A stretch of 64,000 bases of DNA from Neurospora intermedia (Eukaryota > Ascomycota > Sordariomycetes > Sordariales > Sordariaceae). Position numbers and translations under genes: made by a program. How positions within the stretch are numbered: position 1 is the first letter of the stretch; the number at the start of each line of letters is the position of its first letter. Shown in pieces: positions 39,961-52,703 of this stretch. The notes under the pieces are model-generated. The model saw only the letters and a list, made by a program, of their open reading frames with translations, was not told the origin of the DNA and searched no databases. Where the stretch lies: the NCBI GenBank assembly GCA_037102815.1, contig BTPP01000001.1, positions 1,451,001 through 1,515,000 on the forward strand, read 5' to 3'.

Positions 39961-41310
39961 AGGGTTTTTAACATTTTAGTATTATTATATAGATAAATAC
40001 AATTTATAATACTTTTAGTACTTCTAATATTTTTAGTAATTATAGTATTTTTAGTATTTTTAATATACAATTTAATTTAATACTTATAAATCCATCGCTC
40101 CTATTTATACTCTCTACCGCCGCCCAAATATAGTACCCGTCTCTCTATACTCGATTAGTTCGTTAATATACAATTCCCTATACTCTTTATTAATATCGTT
40201 AAATTAATTTATTATTAACTTCGTATTTTTAAAATAATTACGGATCTATTATACTTTATACCCTACATCCTATACTAATTGTTTAAAAAATGTAGTAAAA
40301 TTGTTGTTTAATATTTTATTACTACTTTTATTATAATATACCCGTTTAAACTGCTACTTAAAATCGTTAAAATATATTTCGATAGGGTTAAATTTAGGAG
40401 AGTACGGCGGTAAATATTATAATAGAATCCCCTTTTGGTTGTATATATATTGGAGTTCGGTATAGGGGTATTAATTAACGTTATTTATTACTAAAATACT
40501 ATTACGACCGGGAAATAAATTTATTTTAGGGAGTAAGTATTTTACTATCTAGTCCCAAACCTTAGTTAAATTTATTATACTTCTAAATACTAATATATCG
40601 AATAATCTATTTACTATAATAGTTAGGAGGAGGTAATATTATATACTATATATAAATTTATTTAATATTATTATAATAGCGCTGCGGGGTACCTAACTAA
40701 TATAATGAGCGCCGTCCCTACGGTCTATACTAGACTCGTTACAAAATACAAATATTTCTATAATAAATAAAGAGATTTTTAATATTTATTTAATTATTAG
40801 TATAAGGGATTATTATAATACTTTTATATAAAATCGCTTCTTCTTCCACTTATCCTATCGAAAGTGCCGCCGTACAGTCTCGGTCGAAACATATACATCG
40901 TATTCGTTAGCCAGAAAGGTATAGATCTCGTTAAAGTATAAATCGGGTTTCAATATAAAGAGGTTTATAACTTCTTTTATAATATTAGTTATAATTAATA
41001 AAATATAAAGAGTAATATTGTATATAATATACTTTAAACGCCTATATAAAAAGCTTTTTAGCATTCTAGGGGGTTCGTAATAATACAAATACTTTACCAA
41101 TATCCGCTAAAATATACTTATATTTTTATATACTCCTTATACTAATACTAGCAATCTTAATAACGTTATTAGGATATTCGTTATTTATTAGTATTATCGT
41201 TATTAATACCTTCTAGCGGGTATTGGAGTAACGTACTATATTAATAATAATTTAAAAGACAATATAAATATTGAAATAGACGACTACACGATTTAGAGTA
41301 TTAAAATATC
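39961..41310 (-). mobile_element. Tc1/mariner-type DDE transposase relic (DNA transposon)
   Basis: On the minus strand an open piece at 41,100-40,855 carries the helix-turn-helix of fungal Tc1/mariner transposases, with KPDLYFNEIYTFLANEYDV followed by VSTETVRRHF. Further down, ESSIDRRDG near 40,735 corresponds to the D-E-S-x-x-D-R-R block around the first catalytic Asp, here Asn. ILVINN near 40,480-40,500 corresponds to the (V/I)DN block of the second Asp, also Asn. LPPYSPKFNPI near 40,385-40,415 is the conserved block before the third acidic residue. Both Asp-to-Asn changes are what RIP (G to A on this strand) would cause. In-frame stops interrupt it between these blocks. Terminal inverted repeats were not resolved, so the ends given are approximate. 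Confidence 0.75.
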
Positions 41311-41420
41311 GACTTTTTGCACTAGTTTTGGGTAGATTTCGATGTTAAACGATTGAGTTGAGTCGTGTAAAGCGATGTCAAATGGCCAGATTTGTCAAAT
41401 GCAGTGTGTGTATGTATGTA

Positions 41421-41466
41421 CGCACACACCTCTTGCCAAGACTGCACAGGTGTTTAAGTGTGGGAA
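41421..41466 (-). repeat. Right arm of 46-bp inverted repeat around RIP island
   Basis: Reverse complement of 37,064-37,109 with one transition. It is preceded by a GTGTGTGTATGTATGTA run, the counterpart of the CA run next to the left arm. Normal host-like composition resumes about 100 bp before it. Confidence 0.95.
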
Positions 41467-42090
41467 CAGCCACCGCGACAGTTTTCGGTGAGAAGACTGG
41501 GAATGGACTGACGACGCCGTACAACACAACAAGTCAACAACCACCAGCAAACGCACACTTTCGCAATCTCTTCATGACAGCACGACACACCTCACGTGAT
41601 GGCTTGGGGTAACCTACACTTTTAAAGTACCGTGCCTTGAACCTGTCAATCTTTGGATTGCATCAATCACTGCATGCGTCAGCGCAACGAGTCCAAAACG
41701 CCAAGATGCTGTCAGCATGCAATCAATAAATGCCTTGTTGATCATGCGCGCTTCGATTTGTTCTGGAAATGACATTTCCCTCTGAATTTCCTACTTTCTC
41801 CCTATACTGCCTTCCTGACAGCTTCCGCCGACTTCGCTCTATCGTAACACAACATTCCTGACAGCGTCTTTATCCCGATCGCAAAGCCGGGGCCTCCCTC
41901 TACCTACCCTACTCTACGTATTTCAACCGCCGTCGCTCCGGTCCCGCTACCCCCCGCCCGGCCCATCAAAGAGGCCCCCGCTTTTCCGGCGACGGCCCCG
42001 TTTCTTTCACGGACCGGCCCGTTATGGCTCCTTCATGATCGTACCCATACAAAGAATGATCTTCCACAAGCCAAGTACACTACCTCGCTG
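41467..42090. other. Intergenic DNA, 3' side of basic protein gene
   Basis: GC-rich DNA with no supported gene. The part next to 42,090 is probably the 3' untranslated region of the minus-strand gene. Confidence 0.5.
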
Positions 42091-43143
42091 TCAACCCTGT
42101 CCGCCTCCCTGATCTACAGCCATCCTCCGGTATCCCGACCACCTCCCACTCCCATTCGCGCCTCTGGTCTCATTCCCAATCGCCACCCATGGTCCACTAC
42201 CCTCTTCTTCTCCACCCCCATCCTTCACCCCTTCCATCTTCTGGGCCCCCAAGCCTCCTCCTTCCTTCTCCTCTAACCCCCTCATAACCGCAACCCAGTC
42301 CTCTACGCTCCCCATTTTCATCAACATCCTACACATCTCGCTCGGTCTGCGCTCCTTCTCTATTACGACCGCCGCCTTTTCAGGCTGCCACTCCATCGGA
42401 TCCGTGACAAGCCCTTGCGTGCCCTCTCCACAACCAACATCGTCAGACCATCTTTGTAGGATGGTGTACATGTCTCGCATGTAGGCAAGGAGGGATTGGC
42501 GGAAAGTGGCGTTGAGGTGGTGCGTTTTACAACAAGATTCGCAAGTGGTATTAGTGAGTGGGATGGATGATGATGATGATGGGCAGGGAGTCACGGTTTC
42601 CGAGGAAGCAATCGTGCTTGGGGTATTTGAAGCGCTAGAGTCAGAGGATTCTTGGATGCGAGATGTCGGTGTCCGGTGTGGTGTTCTGCGGAATGATCGT
42701 GTTGATGGCGTTATTTGCATGACCGATCGGCCACGGCGATACTCTTTGGGAGTAGTATATGGTGAGGAAAGTTTGAGTGGCGGAGGAGGAGGAGGGGGAG
42801 GGGGCGTACTGCACCCAAGCACATGCCGATGCCCGGTTTTGGGTTCGCGCGTCGGTGTGGTTTTCTTGCGATGACGGTGACCAGAAGTCCTCCCGAAGAG
42901 ACGGGCAAAGGGAGAGTGCAAGATGCGGTGCTTCTGCCGTGGTTGCTCGTCCAGGCCTACGCCCTTTTCGAATCGGCGGCCCTTCGCTTCCTTGTGGTGA
43001 TGATGGGTTCTCTTTTTCTTACACCACAGTGATGGACTGCCGAACATGTCGGTGTCGGAGTCAAGGGGTGTTCTGCGTTTTGAGGCACCGGAATCTTGGA
43101 TGTCCTTGCCTTGTCGCCAACTGTGATACTTCCTGCCTCCCAT
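42091..43143 (-). CDS. Basic protein of unknown function
   Basis: A 350-codon open frame from the ATG at 43,143 to TGA at 42,091. I recognise no family. The first 110 residues are rich in Arg, Lys and His, including a HHHH run at 47-50 and several GRTSGHRHRKK-type basic clusters. A run of nine prolines lies near 114-122, followed by a Ser/Thr/Pro-rich linker. The most ordered-looking part is about 200-240: CESCCKTHHL, then an amphipathic stretch ending QRWSDD, then the segment EDWVAVMRGLEEKE near 281-294. The tail is Gly/Glu-rich. Composition suggests a largely disordered nuclear or nucleic-acid-associated protein, but this is inference. An upstream exon may exist (43,300-43,500), which would add about 69 residues if spliced. 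Confidence 0.7.
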   Translation of the reverse strand: MGGRKYHSWRQGKDIQDSGASKRRTPLDSDTDMFGSPSLWCKKKRTHHHHKEAKGRRFEKGVGLDEQPRQKHRILHSPFARLFGRTSGHRHRKKTTPTREPKTGHRHVLGCSTPPPPPPPPPLKLSSPYTTPKEYRRGRSVMQITPSTRSFRRTPHRTPTSRIQESSDSSASNTPSTIASSETVTPCPSSSSSIPLTNTTCESCCKTHHLNATFRQSLLAYMRDMYTILQRWSDDVGCGEGTQGLVTDPMEWQPEKAAVVIEKERRPSEMCRMLMKMGSVEDWVAVMRGLEEKEGGGLGAQKMEGVKDGGGEEEGSGPWVAIGNETRGANGSGRWSGYRRMAVDQGGGQG

Positions 43144-43299
43144 GATGAACTATTTGCTGACGATCTCAGCTATAAACAGTCTCTTGATTAAGGATTGAGA
43201 CTGATACCACAGCGTCGGAACACCGAACTGGTCGGGAGTGACACTGATAGTGTTGTCATATATAAATACTCTTAGGTAAGCGCTCGACCACTTACTCAC

Positions 43300-43500
43300 A
43301 AGGCATTTCCCTTTCACTCGTTCTTGCCTACTGGTCGGATCTTCTTGTGACATCAAGCCATGGTACTCTCCCACCGTCATGCTTGGACTGGACAAGTAAC
43401 TTCCAAAGGAACCTGTACCTTCAGGCGAACAAAACGTCCTCGAACCACATGACTTGAACCCGAACAGTTTACTACCTTCCAGCAATCTGCAGAGTGCCAT
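43300..43500 (-). CDS. Possible upstream exon of the basic-protein gene
   Basis: An ATG at 43,500 opens 67 codons ending exactly at a good donor GTGAGTAAG (below 43,300). A splice from there to the acceptor CAAATAG just above the ATG at 43,143 would keep frame and add FI before MGGRK. Alternatively it is a 5' leader with a small upstream frame: an acceptor CTATCAG 56 bp after the donor gives a short product that stops. No domain is recognised. Confidence 0.35.
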
Positions 43501-46500
43501 GGAAACTTAATATCCATGTCAATGTTGAACTGTAAGGAATGGGTCAGATCTCATACTGTTATGTCTTTGAGAGAACCCATTTTTAGGCCATTCCATCACA
43601 AATGGTGTTTTTTTTTTGTTTTTTTTTTGAGAGGCTGGCTCGTTTCCTCACCATTGCCATTCGTGACGAGCAAAAAGACAACGTATCCATTGTGTCGGGA
43701 CCTGGACCCAAATAAGTTTCAGACTCTGGAATAACAATGGGGAAAGAAACCGAGAGAAGCTGCGCAAGTTTCTTTCGGTTCTTTCACGGGCGCGCGCACG
43801 GGTACTGCAACCACGGAAGCAAAAGCTTATTCTCGAACCAACGGCGCCGGGGAGATCTGGGAGATCTAAAGTGAAACAACGAAAGTCAACGAAAGTCTGG
43901 TCCTAGGTAACCCTCCCCACTTTCACCAGTGTCTAGTCAGTGAGTCAGAAGAGTTCGGCCGGGAAGAGATCTTGGCTTCTCGGGAGCTGGGAGGGCTGGG
44001 AGTTGAAGAGTTGAGCCAAGAGAGTTCGGAAAGCGTGCGCTAGCAACACCATTCTGAGACAACACCCCGGTGTCTCCTTTTCTTGTCTTCTTTGAGAGTA
44101 TTCTGAGTTCTTCTCGAAGCAAGTTTACTCTTGTCAATCATCACCGCTCATCAGCAGCGAAAACAAAGAGGAACTGAATGCGTAATGTGGTTGACGATGC
44201 CTTCAAACAGAGAAACAAACAATGGAAACAATGTTGGTTGTTGAACCAACCCAGTTCACCCCAAGCATTCCAGATATGACAACAGACCAAACCCTCACCC
44301 ACATGTAGTCTTTTTCCAAAGAAATCCCTGGCCCAATTCCCAGGCACACACAAAATAAGCATCCCAAGACTCCAACTACACTGCAATGAATCCGAACCAT
44401 ATTCCTATCCAAACGGAACCCCAACTAAGAAAACGGTCACCCTCCGTTTCGCTTAACTATCCCCCCGACCAGGTCCCCGGCCCTCCGGCACTCTGACCCC
44501 CCTGCCACCCCCACCAACCGCCCGTCATTTTCAACCTCCAAAACACTAACACCAAAAAGAGCATAGCGTGACCAAAGATGATCAAGGTTACTCCCGGCAA
44601 CCTTCTGCAATCCCCTTTCATGGTGCAAATTCGGGGGGGGACATTCACGACAATTTAGCGTTCCTGCAAGTGTTGAAGCCAATCGGTGGTCCTCATTTTC
44701 CCTTGTACCATAGCAGCTGGATACCTCCCGTCCGTCGAGGTCTTGAAGTTTGCAAATGATCCCCCCGAGCTCCCACTCGGAAACCTCCCCAGTCTTGGTA
44801 GCATTTCCTAGACTTAGTGCTGTGGGTAGTGTACCTAGACTAGGTGAAATGCTAAGTGCTTCGTTTACTGACAGGCCACGTCAACATTAGGTAACCTGAA
44901 CAAGTCGGGTATCATCTTGCGAGGCCGCGCTAAAAGAAGTGGAAATGTCAAATTTACAACCGTTGACGGTTCACGGGATAGAATTTGGGGATTTTTTTTT
45001 AGGGACTGCGGGATCTCATGACTCGTGTATGACTCCATTTCCAGGGCAGTTTATGTATGTGCGAGCCCCCCGGATCTTCAATGTTTTCCACATTTGCGCG
45101 TTTCTTTTTGCGGAGTTTCTGGGGAAAAGTGGAAAACATGAAAAAAGGTGGGAATCATGATTCATGCCATGACGGCAGGAGACAAACCAGAGTTATTGGG
45201 GGGTTCCCGGTAATGTGTGTATTGCTTGACATTTGCTTTACACCACATGCAACCAACCACGGGGATAACAATAATATAGGTTCTATGGGAAAGGGATATT
45301 AGTGGAGGAGGTCCGGTGACAAAGTTTTGGTTTATAAGCGGAGTTTTAGGTTCTCGGGGATAATGTCCGATGGTTGACACTAACTAGGTACCTACCCTAG
45401 GTACCTACACTACAACTCACCAGATGGACCCCCCTTGAACCTTCTCGAGCAGCGGCGGCCGAAACTCGAACAACACACACACACTCTCTCTCTCTCGGAA
45501 GTAAACAAGGGAAAGCTACTTAAGTACCTAGGTATTTTATTTCCGCTTGGGGTCCGTCTGGATGTTCGGCAGTCTGGGCCCCTCGTGCGATTATACCAAG
45601 TCGGGTCAGGATCTGTCTCTGGTAAAGATAGAACACAGATCCAAGGACCAGGTTCCCCTGATCGAAGCTTCAACCTAGCTTTTTTACTGCCTTACCGCCG
45701 CTACGCAATGAACTAACTGCCGGATCTGCGTCAGCTCGAAAAAAAAAAATTCCCCTGAATTCAAGGTGATTCATCATCACCTACCTATGGTACTGATTGC
45801 TACCTATTTGTGCTTCAGCTCCTTCAGGTGAAAATTGAACAAGACACCCGAAACGAGCTTAGGCTGCTTGCTTCTTTTTTCCAGTCTTCAATCCCGATAT
45901 ATCCCCGAGTTCAATATCTAGATATGGACAATAAAACACAAAAAGGTAGATGAATATGAGATATCATAAACCCCATCAAACAGTCTGTCAAAAGCGACTA
46001 AGCAAAAAGCAATAAACGATCAACCAGCAATTGTGCACATGCACAACACTCCTTCAGGGGGGGCATCATCCGCGCCGGCGTCGGTTCCAACCCCTTCCTT
46101 CTCGCTAAAACACTTACCCGTCCGTTCGTTCGTCTTGGTCTTCTGGAGAACCACCACAAATGCATGACATTTCTCCGGCACCACCATCCCATCCCATCCC
46201 ATCCCCCACCCAGGTAGGCGTAGGTCCCTAAATCCCATTTTATATGTAGCTAGCTACCTAACCTACCAGCTAGGTACATATTAGTCCAGGGGAAAATGTC
46301 TCCTCCTCGCTTACGCGTTTAGATCGGCCCGTGGATATATCGGCACACCCATGTCTGCCCGTATGTAGTGTACCTACCTACATTTTTACTCGTAAAAGAA
46401 GTACCAAAGAAGCTAGACTAGAGATGTGTACACTAGCTACCTAGGAAGATGAGAGAGAGAGAGAGAGAGAATCTATCCCATTGGACTGATATTCATATGC

Positions 46501-48231
46501 AGCTAATCACGTCGTGCATGTCCAAATGCTTCTTTCTTTCTCTCGACCACCAAAAACTGTCAGGTGTACATAGAAGCAGTAGGTGCATCTAGTGTAACTG
46601 TGTCAAGCTTCTACACTACATGTAGACAAGATGTTGCAGTGCCCCTGACCCAAGCATCTGGATCTTCTCTTGCATGATCCCAGCATCGTAGCAGCAGCAG
46701 CAGCAGTCACGACGTAATGCTGTAGTAGTAGTAGTAGTAGTAGTAGTAGTGTAAATGATATGTCGGAAATATGCACTTACTTCTCTCCATCCACGACGCC
46801 TGTTCAATCATTCCAGACTTTCATATCTCGGCCGCCGGACCCTACCCAGCACACCTAGGCATCAATACTCCCAGTCAAGACTAGCACCCCTCCAGGCCCA
46901 CCAACTAGGTATCCAGGTATGCACCTTGGTACATACATACATATTACCTAGAACTAAATGGAAAATCCCTCCCATAAACGGAAGGAGCATTAGCTCTCAG
47001 ATTTTTCTTCCCTACCCAGGGGTACTCTCGCCTACACCTAGAAGTGTACACTAGTCACTAGTTCAAGTCACCATGTCACCATATCACCATGTCACTGACG
47101 GGAGGGGAATCTGTACGACATCCCTTCGTGTAACGGCACCCTGACATTTTACCTACCTACCTACCTACCTACCTGTCCTCAGAATTTTTTTGACTGTAAC
47201 CTACAATAGGTACTGTAGCTACCTAATCTCACCTAACCGCCTGTCAACCCGTCCACCTGTCAGACATGTATCCCTATCCCGTCCCGTCACATCACGGGTC
47301 CCCTCAGGGTATTCACTGAAGCCTGTGTTCTTCGGAAAACGTTAGGTACACACACGGGAGACTAAGACACTTGCACTTCCTTACACTTACTTACACTTGC
47401 ACAAAAGGACACATCGCACCTCGATATCTACTGGACAGGGTGGCAGGCACGAAGAGTAGGTAGGTATGTGAATAATCAGGAAGAGGAAGGCGTTTCGGCA
47501 GGTACCATTAGACTACCTAGGCTGGACAGACAATGAACAATGGACACTGGCAAACATCACTACCTACTCTGCGGAAAGGCAATGAACACACACTACTAAT
47601 CGTTCTGTACCTAGTAAGCAACTCAATCAATCTTCCCCTTCCTGAGTACTGTACTTCTACACAGAACAGAACAGACCGGACCCCTTGTAGCACCAGCACA
47701 TAATGTAGAACGTAACACGATGACGTTACGTTGAACAGATTGGACAGAGAGATGCAAACTGCAACGGTAAAAAAGCGGGTGAAGTAACACGGGAGTTCCC
47801 CCCTTTTTGTGTAACCAGTTCCGGTAACTCGAATCAGTGCCCCTGATATGCGAAATGTATACGTAGGTAGGGTAGGTAGCGTAGCATTGCATATACCACT
47901 AATCTACCTAGAAATAACCAGACATCAGACATGCCCACACATACGTAGGTAAGTGAGTATCCCGAGAAACATCAAGCTTCATTCTGTGCGAAACTGGGTA
48001 TCAAGACACAAACACCAAGGACGACACTGAAACGAAGAAGAAGAAACGTTCATGACAACAATGAACCGTGAACATTTATATACAAAGAAAACTAATACCG
48101 CCATTATGTCTGTCATTATAGACCGTAAACCATAAAGCACATGATCGTTTGCCTTTGGTGAATAAATACCCACAAGTGTGGGTGGAAAATACAAAGAAAA
48201 AAAGAAACATGATTCTCAATGACCACCCATA
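43501..48231. other. 4.7-kb intergenic region rich in microsatellites
   Basis: No gene that I can support. It holds ACCTAGGTA-type palindromes (for example 45,387-45,408), a GA run near 46,449-46,470, a CATCC run near 46,185-46,205, AGT triplets at 46,722-46,749 and a TACC array at 47,151-47,174. The frames present are short, mostly lack ATG and show no motif. The right end is probably the 3' untranslated region of the GPCR gene. Confidence 0.5.
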
Positions 48232-49801
48232 TTACTTCATGTCTTTGGATGGAATACTGTCGGTTCCACCCCCGTACGAGGTTCTGCGGCTCCCACATGC
48301 CGCCAACTCTTCCGTGCTCTCCGTCTCTGGGCACGGATGGGCCGCCCGACCACCCATCTTATGGAACGGATTAGCCTTGCCACTGGCAGCTTGCCCATTG
48401 CCTGCCTTTGAGGAGCTGCGGTGATGGCCACCACCTTCTCGACGCTGGCTGTCTCCGGAATCCGCGTCCCTTGAGAACCACCCCTTCACATCTTCGCCAA
48501 AGAAACCCTGGCATGCCTTCCAAGAAGTGACTGCGTAGATAAGGGCATTCCAGAACCCTTGCAACGGCAAGACACCAGCACCCATATACTCCAAGACCTT
48601 CACTGTTTGGTTATGGTGAACCACCGAGTAGACACGGTTGCAACTCGAGGGGATCCATGTGACCAACAATGCCGTGAAGAAGAACAGGGAACACTTGGAA
48701 TAATGCCACATTGCGCTGTTATGTTTATTCTTTGTTCGCGTATTATTTGCTGATCCAGACACGCCTCCAGTCACAGTGGTGGTGGTAATGCGTGCCAAGT
48801 TGTCGCCGTTGGTGGTCTCTGGTACCTTCTGATTATCTGCCGAAATAGTAACCGAGTAGTTAGGATTTGCCCTAGAAGCTGCCGAGTTATCGGAGTGTTC
48901 TTGAGCACCGTTGTTCCTTTCCAGGTCCACGAGTCCGATGGCGTTCCCAGTGGCTATCTCGTGAGTGATATAGACCTCGGTAACCTTGCGAGAGACCAGA
49001 GTATCGTCAACAGGGCCGCCGCCTGCGAGAGAGCTGGTGATGTTGAACTTCTTGATCTGTTTGTGGTTTCTGTAAATGTCTCGCCCGGCTCGGATGTAGA
49101 TGAAGAACGTGAAACCAATGGAAACCCTGCATGGCCGAAGGTTAGAGTGCGTGTCGTCACTCAGAGAGTGTGCTGTGACTTACCAGACAGGTCCATAGAA
49201 GGTTGCAATACGGAAAATATCCCACTTTGGACTGACCCAGCACCACAGGGTCGCATTACCGTACATCTTGCCCTTTTTAGGTGACTCGATGAAGCAGAAC
49301 GCCAAAGCGACGACGAATGTCAGGCCGTAGCAGCCTAGGAAGTACCACTTCTCCATTGCCCTCAGCTTCTGGGCGTCGTACTGGCGCTCAAAGATCAAGT
49401 AGACGTTGATGGCCATCGCCAATACCCAGAACGCGTCCGCCGGCATGAACCTGTGAGGGGAAACTCTATTAGCAAGCTATCAAGTATTGAATGGCATGGT
49501 CAACTTACATCTGAATCAGGAACCCCTGCAGCTGACAGCCCGCTCCTGTTGGGTTCGTGACATAATCTCGTCCCATCAGCGTTGCAACGTTGGTGGCAAG
49601 GTTACCAAAGGTAGCGAAGAAGGCCAAGCGGTTGATCGGTTTCTGAAACCTCTCGGAGAGGCAGAAGGTGGTGATGATGAAGACACAGCCGATCACAGAG
49701 GGAATCGAGCAGATACGTTCAATCATGTTGATGGTGTCGTGAAGACCAGGGGACTGTGCGGCCCAGTCGGTGTTGTCGTCGCTCGCCATGGAGTTTGACA
49801 T
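48232..49801 (-). CDS. cAMP-receptor-like seven-helix G protein-coupled receptor
   Basis: Three exons, 49,801-49,509, 49,450-49,184 and 49,126-48,232, with 58- and 57-bp introns. All phases fit and the product is 484 residues starting MSNSMASDDNTDW. Seven membrane segments are visible: about 28-50, 58-80, 100-118, 130-150, 175-200, then after a long hydrophilic loop (about 205-325) 330-352 and 366-386. The tail to 484 is Ser/Gly-rich and cytoplasmic. Helices 2-5, with MGRDYV, the GCQLQGF...MPADAFW block and EKWYFLGCYGL, are those of the Dictyostelium cAMP-receptor-like class (fungal GPR-1/2/3 and GprH group). These plasma-membrane receptors couple to heterotrimeric G proteins and affect nutrient sensing or sexual development; the ligand here is unknown. 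The ATG at 49,801 has the context CCACC-ATG-T; a second in-frame ATG lies four codons on. Confidence 0.9.
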
Positions 49802-52703
49802 GGTGGTAGATGGTGCGCAACGGCGCAGATGATTTCTGAAAATTCCGAGCAAGTCGTCAAGAAGTTGTTGAGTATATCGGCGTTAACAAGAAGAGCGGTT
49901 GCGTGTTGTGATACCAATCCCGGTAATCAACGACGGGTTCGAGGTGAATGGAAGGAAGGACGGTTCCAGCAGTATTGCCTCCGGGGGAAATTCGGAGACG
50001 GGGATTCAGGGCTCGAAACCTTTGATCCAGGATGAGGCGGGAAAGGAGGGGAAGTAAAAGAAGGCCCAAGAAAAATATCAGACGAAAAGGAGGGGGAGGG
50101 TTCTCCCCGCCAGCCCCAGGGTTGGGATTGTGCGCCCGTATGAAGCTCTCGTTCTGTTGTCCTTCACTCGTAACTCAGATCCGTAGCAATTCCCAGAGAT
50201 TGATATGTATCGAAAGGGTCCCAAATCCGTTGGTGCTTCGAAGTGGCGCTGGTTATCGATGTGTATATATATGGTTGTCGTTAAAATCAAGGCCAAGAGG
50301 ATCAAGAGAGAGAGAGAGAAGTGCTTTATGTCAAAGATCGAGAATTAGCAAGGGTAGCTCGAGTATTTCCTTGTTGATTTTGTCTCGGTAAGTACCCAGT
50401 CTCAGTCCCCTGAGAACTTGAAGGCCTGGAAGGACTGGGGTCCAGGTAAGACACCAGGTATTTCGGGCAAGGTTGTTGACGACTACCTCGCAAGGTCGAA
50501 CAAGCTAGTCGAGCTAGTCAAGATGGACAAGGAAGGAACAAGGTAGGCCGGTAGAGAAAACTGGAAGTGATCAACCGTCCGTGTGCTTCATGTGCACAGC
50601 ATCAATGGCTGCTCCTTCCTTCGTTGGAATTGATGAGTGTTGGTTGACCTTCCTTCCTTCCTTGTGCGGCAACAGAAGGCTTATTCTTCTTTTGTTGAAT
50701 CTTGCGTCCAGACCAAGAGGAATGGAGTCGGAGGATGAAATCACAGAAGCCGACATATGCCAACTGCGGAATAATTCTGAAGATGAGTGGCCCCAGCCGA
50801 CTCTACATGAAAAGAAAACAAAAAAAAGATGATGAGAAGGCCCGTGAGGTTTCTTCCTAGAGTTTCTATGTGGCGACGAACAAAATCATGATCATTGTCA
50901 GTGAGCCCGCTCGGACTTGAATCTTTTTTTCAAGGAAGATCTCAGTAAGGGATCTCCAGCCTCCTCCGCGAATCAATTTGGTCATTGAAGAGCAAGAGGG
51001 CTAGGGAGGTGAGAGAAATGAAGTGTGGGTGATCTTCGAGGTAGTTGACGCGGGGTATCGAACCGACCCAGACGACGTTTGACGAACCGGCTTCCCAGCA
51101 GGCCGCGTTGCAGGGGTCTCAAGTCATCCCCAAATCTGTTTCAAAGACAGATCGCCGGTTACATAAAGGTACGAAAGATCCCACTTGGGAATAGCTGCAC
51201 TCTTTCCCATCTCCAGGGAATGACCGAATGCAACGTCGGCGGTCCCAAATCCCAGTCACTGCAGTGTGTACGAGGGATTCCGTTGTGCAGTGTGCAATTC
51301 CGCTGTCAACAAAACACCCATGGCAATGGGTGCCCCTGGTCGTCGAAATAAGCCCTAGAGTTAGTAGAGTAGTAGCCTTAGTGGTAGAGCAGCAATTGCT
51401 CGTATCAAAGCCAAGAGCCCGGGGCAGAAGAATCTTAAAGAAAACGATACCATTGATGCCGCTCATCATTTCACCAGGGGAGTGGGGAATTTCGAAACCA
51501 GCTTGACAGGCAACGACTGGATGCGCCAAGCAGAAGGTCGCCTGCCAAGTCCGCAAGTCGGCCCCGGTCTTGGCTTAGAAGCAACAGCGGGCGGACAATG
51601 AACCCTCGCCCGGGCGCCCGGGGTGCCCGATAGTTTGGTTCCGGGAGCCCAAGTTCACGGACAATGTCAACGTTCAACGTTGCCGTTAACCGTCTGTGTG
51701 TGTGAAGGCGGCGGCGATCATCTCTCCAAACACCGGAGGCTTCTAGTACAAATGAGTTGAATTGCACCATGGTATAGCACTCGCATACCTAGGAAAATGA
51801 TTCCGTGCGCCGGGCTAACGGTCATGGGATATAGGATCCCCCCTTCCCGGGAAGATCGTAGTATCACGACAAGGTAGACAGCTGGGTGGCCCGATCATTA
51901 GCTTCCCCAGAAGATATCATGACAATTACCCTTACCTATTAAGGTGACGGTGATAGCAGAAAAAGAGTCCGCGCATGGTGGACGGTCATTGATCGGTTTC
52001 GCGTTCGTTCGTCTGTTCGTTCGATCATGAGAGCTCGTTTGTGAAAGCTGTTTCGTGCACGGAGTTGTCAACTCTCATCCATCTCAATCCTCGTCGGCCG
52101 TGAACATGATCTGTGCCAGCCTCTCCCCTCGGGTGGTTCCATGCGCCCTTCATCTCAAAATGATTCCCAGTCGATGTTGTTGGCTGGAGGTACCTTTCGC
52201 AACTGAGCCGGACGAAAAGCCAGCCATCTGCAAATCGACGCATGGATTAAAGACTAGGAACAGATTTGAATGCATCGTCGATGTCTGAACCACTCACCTG
52301 GAACTGAAAGAGCTGAACTGAACCACTCCGAGTCACTGCAGTGCACTCAGAATTTGCCGCCCGTTTCCCACCGTTTTCCTCCGTTTCCTCCCCCCCGCCT
52401 CCTGACCCACCCTGTCAATCCGTCGCTCCACAATTCCACCGTAAACCCTTGCCGAGAGTGGATTCTACCCCGGTTTCCACTTTTACTCTACTCTACTAGC
52501 GTCACCGGCTTCTCTTCACCTGCATCGCACCAGTCTCCATCCAACCTCGCTCAGCTGGGCGCTCATCATCTTCTTTCCTCTTCTCGGACCTTTTCATCCA
52601 ACTGAGCTTCGAACCTCGTTCCCCGTCACAAGGAGCTCCCCGTCAAGAAGCTCAAGCTCAAGCTGAGGACACCGGTTTCAGAGGTTTTACGTACATACAT
52701 AAC
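49802..52703. other. Intergenic DNA between GPCR and small plus-strand gene
   Basis: No supported gene. The first few hundred bases are the GPCR promoter and leader. From about 52,370 to 52,703 the plus strand has a C/T-rich tract followed by a mixed leader ending at an ATG, the usual look of a fungal promoter and 5' untranslated region. Confidence 0.5.

Noticed and set aside
41421-41466. 46-bp inverted repeat as terminal repeats of the Tc1/mariner relic itself
   Set aside because: The arms lie 4.3 kb apart, far beyond such an element's size, lack TA flanks, and are not RIP-mutated as the relic is.
51040-51100. GGTTCGATACC on the minus strand, identical to a tRNA B box
   Set aside because: The T stem does not pair around it and there is no D arm or acceptor partner upstream.
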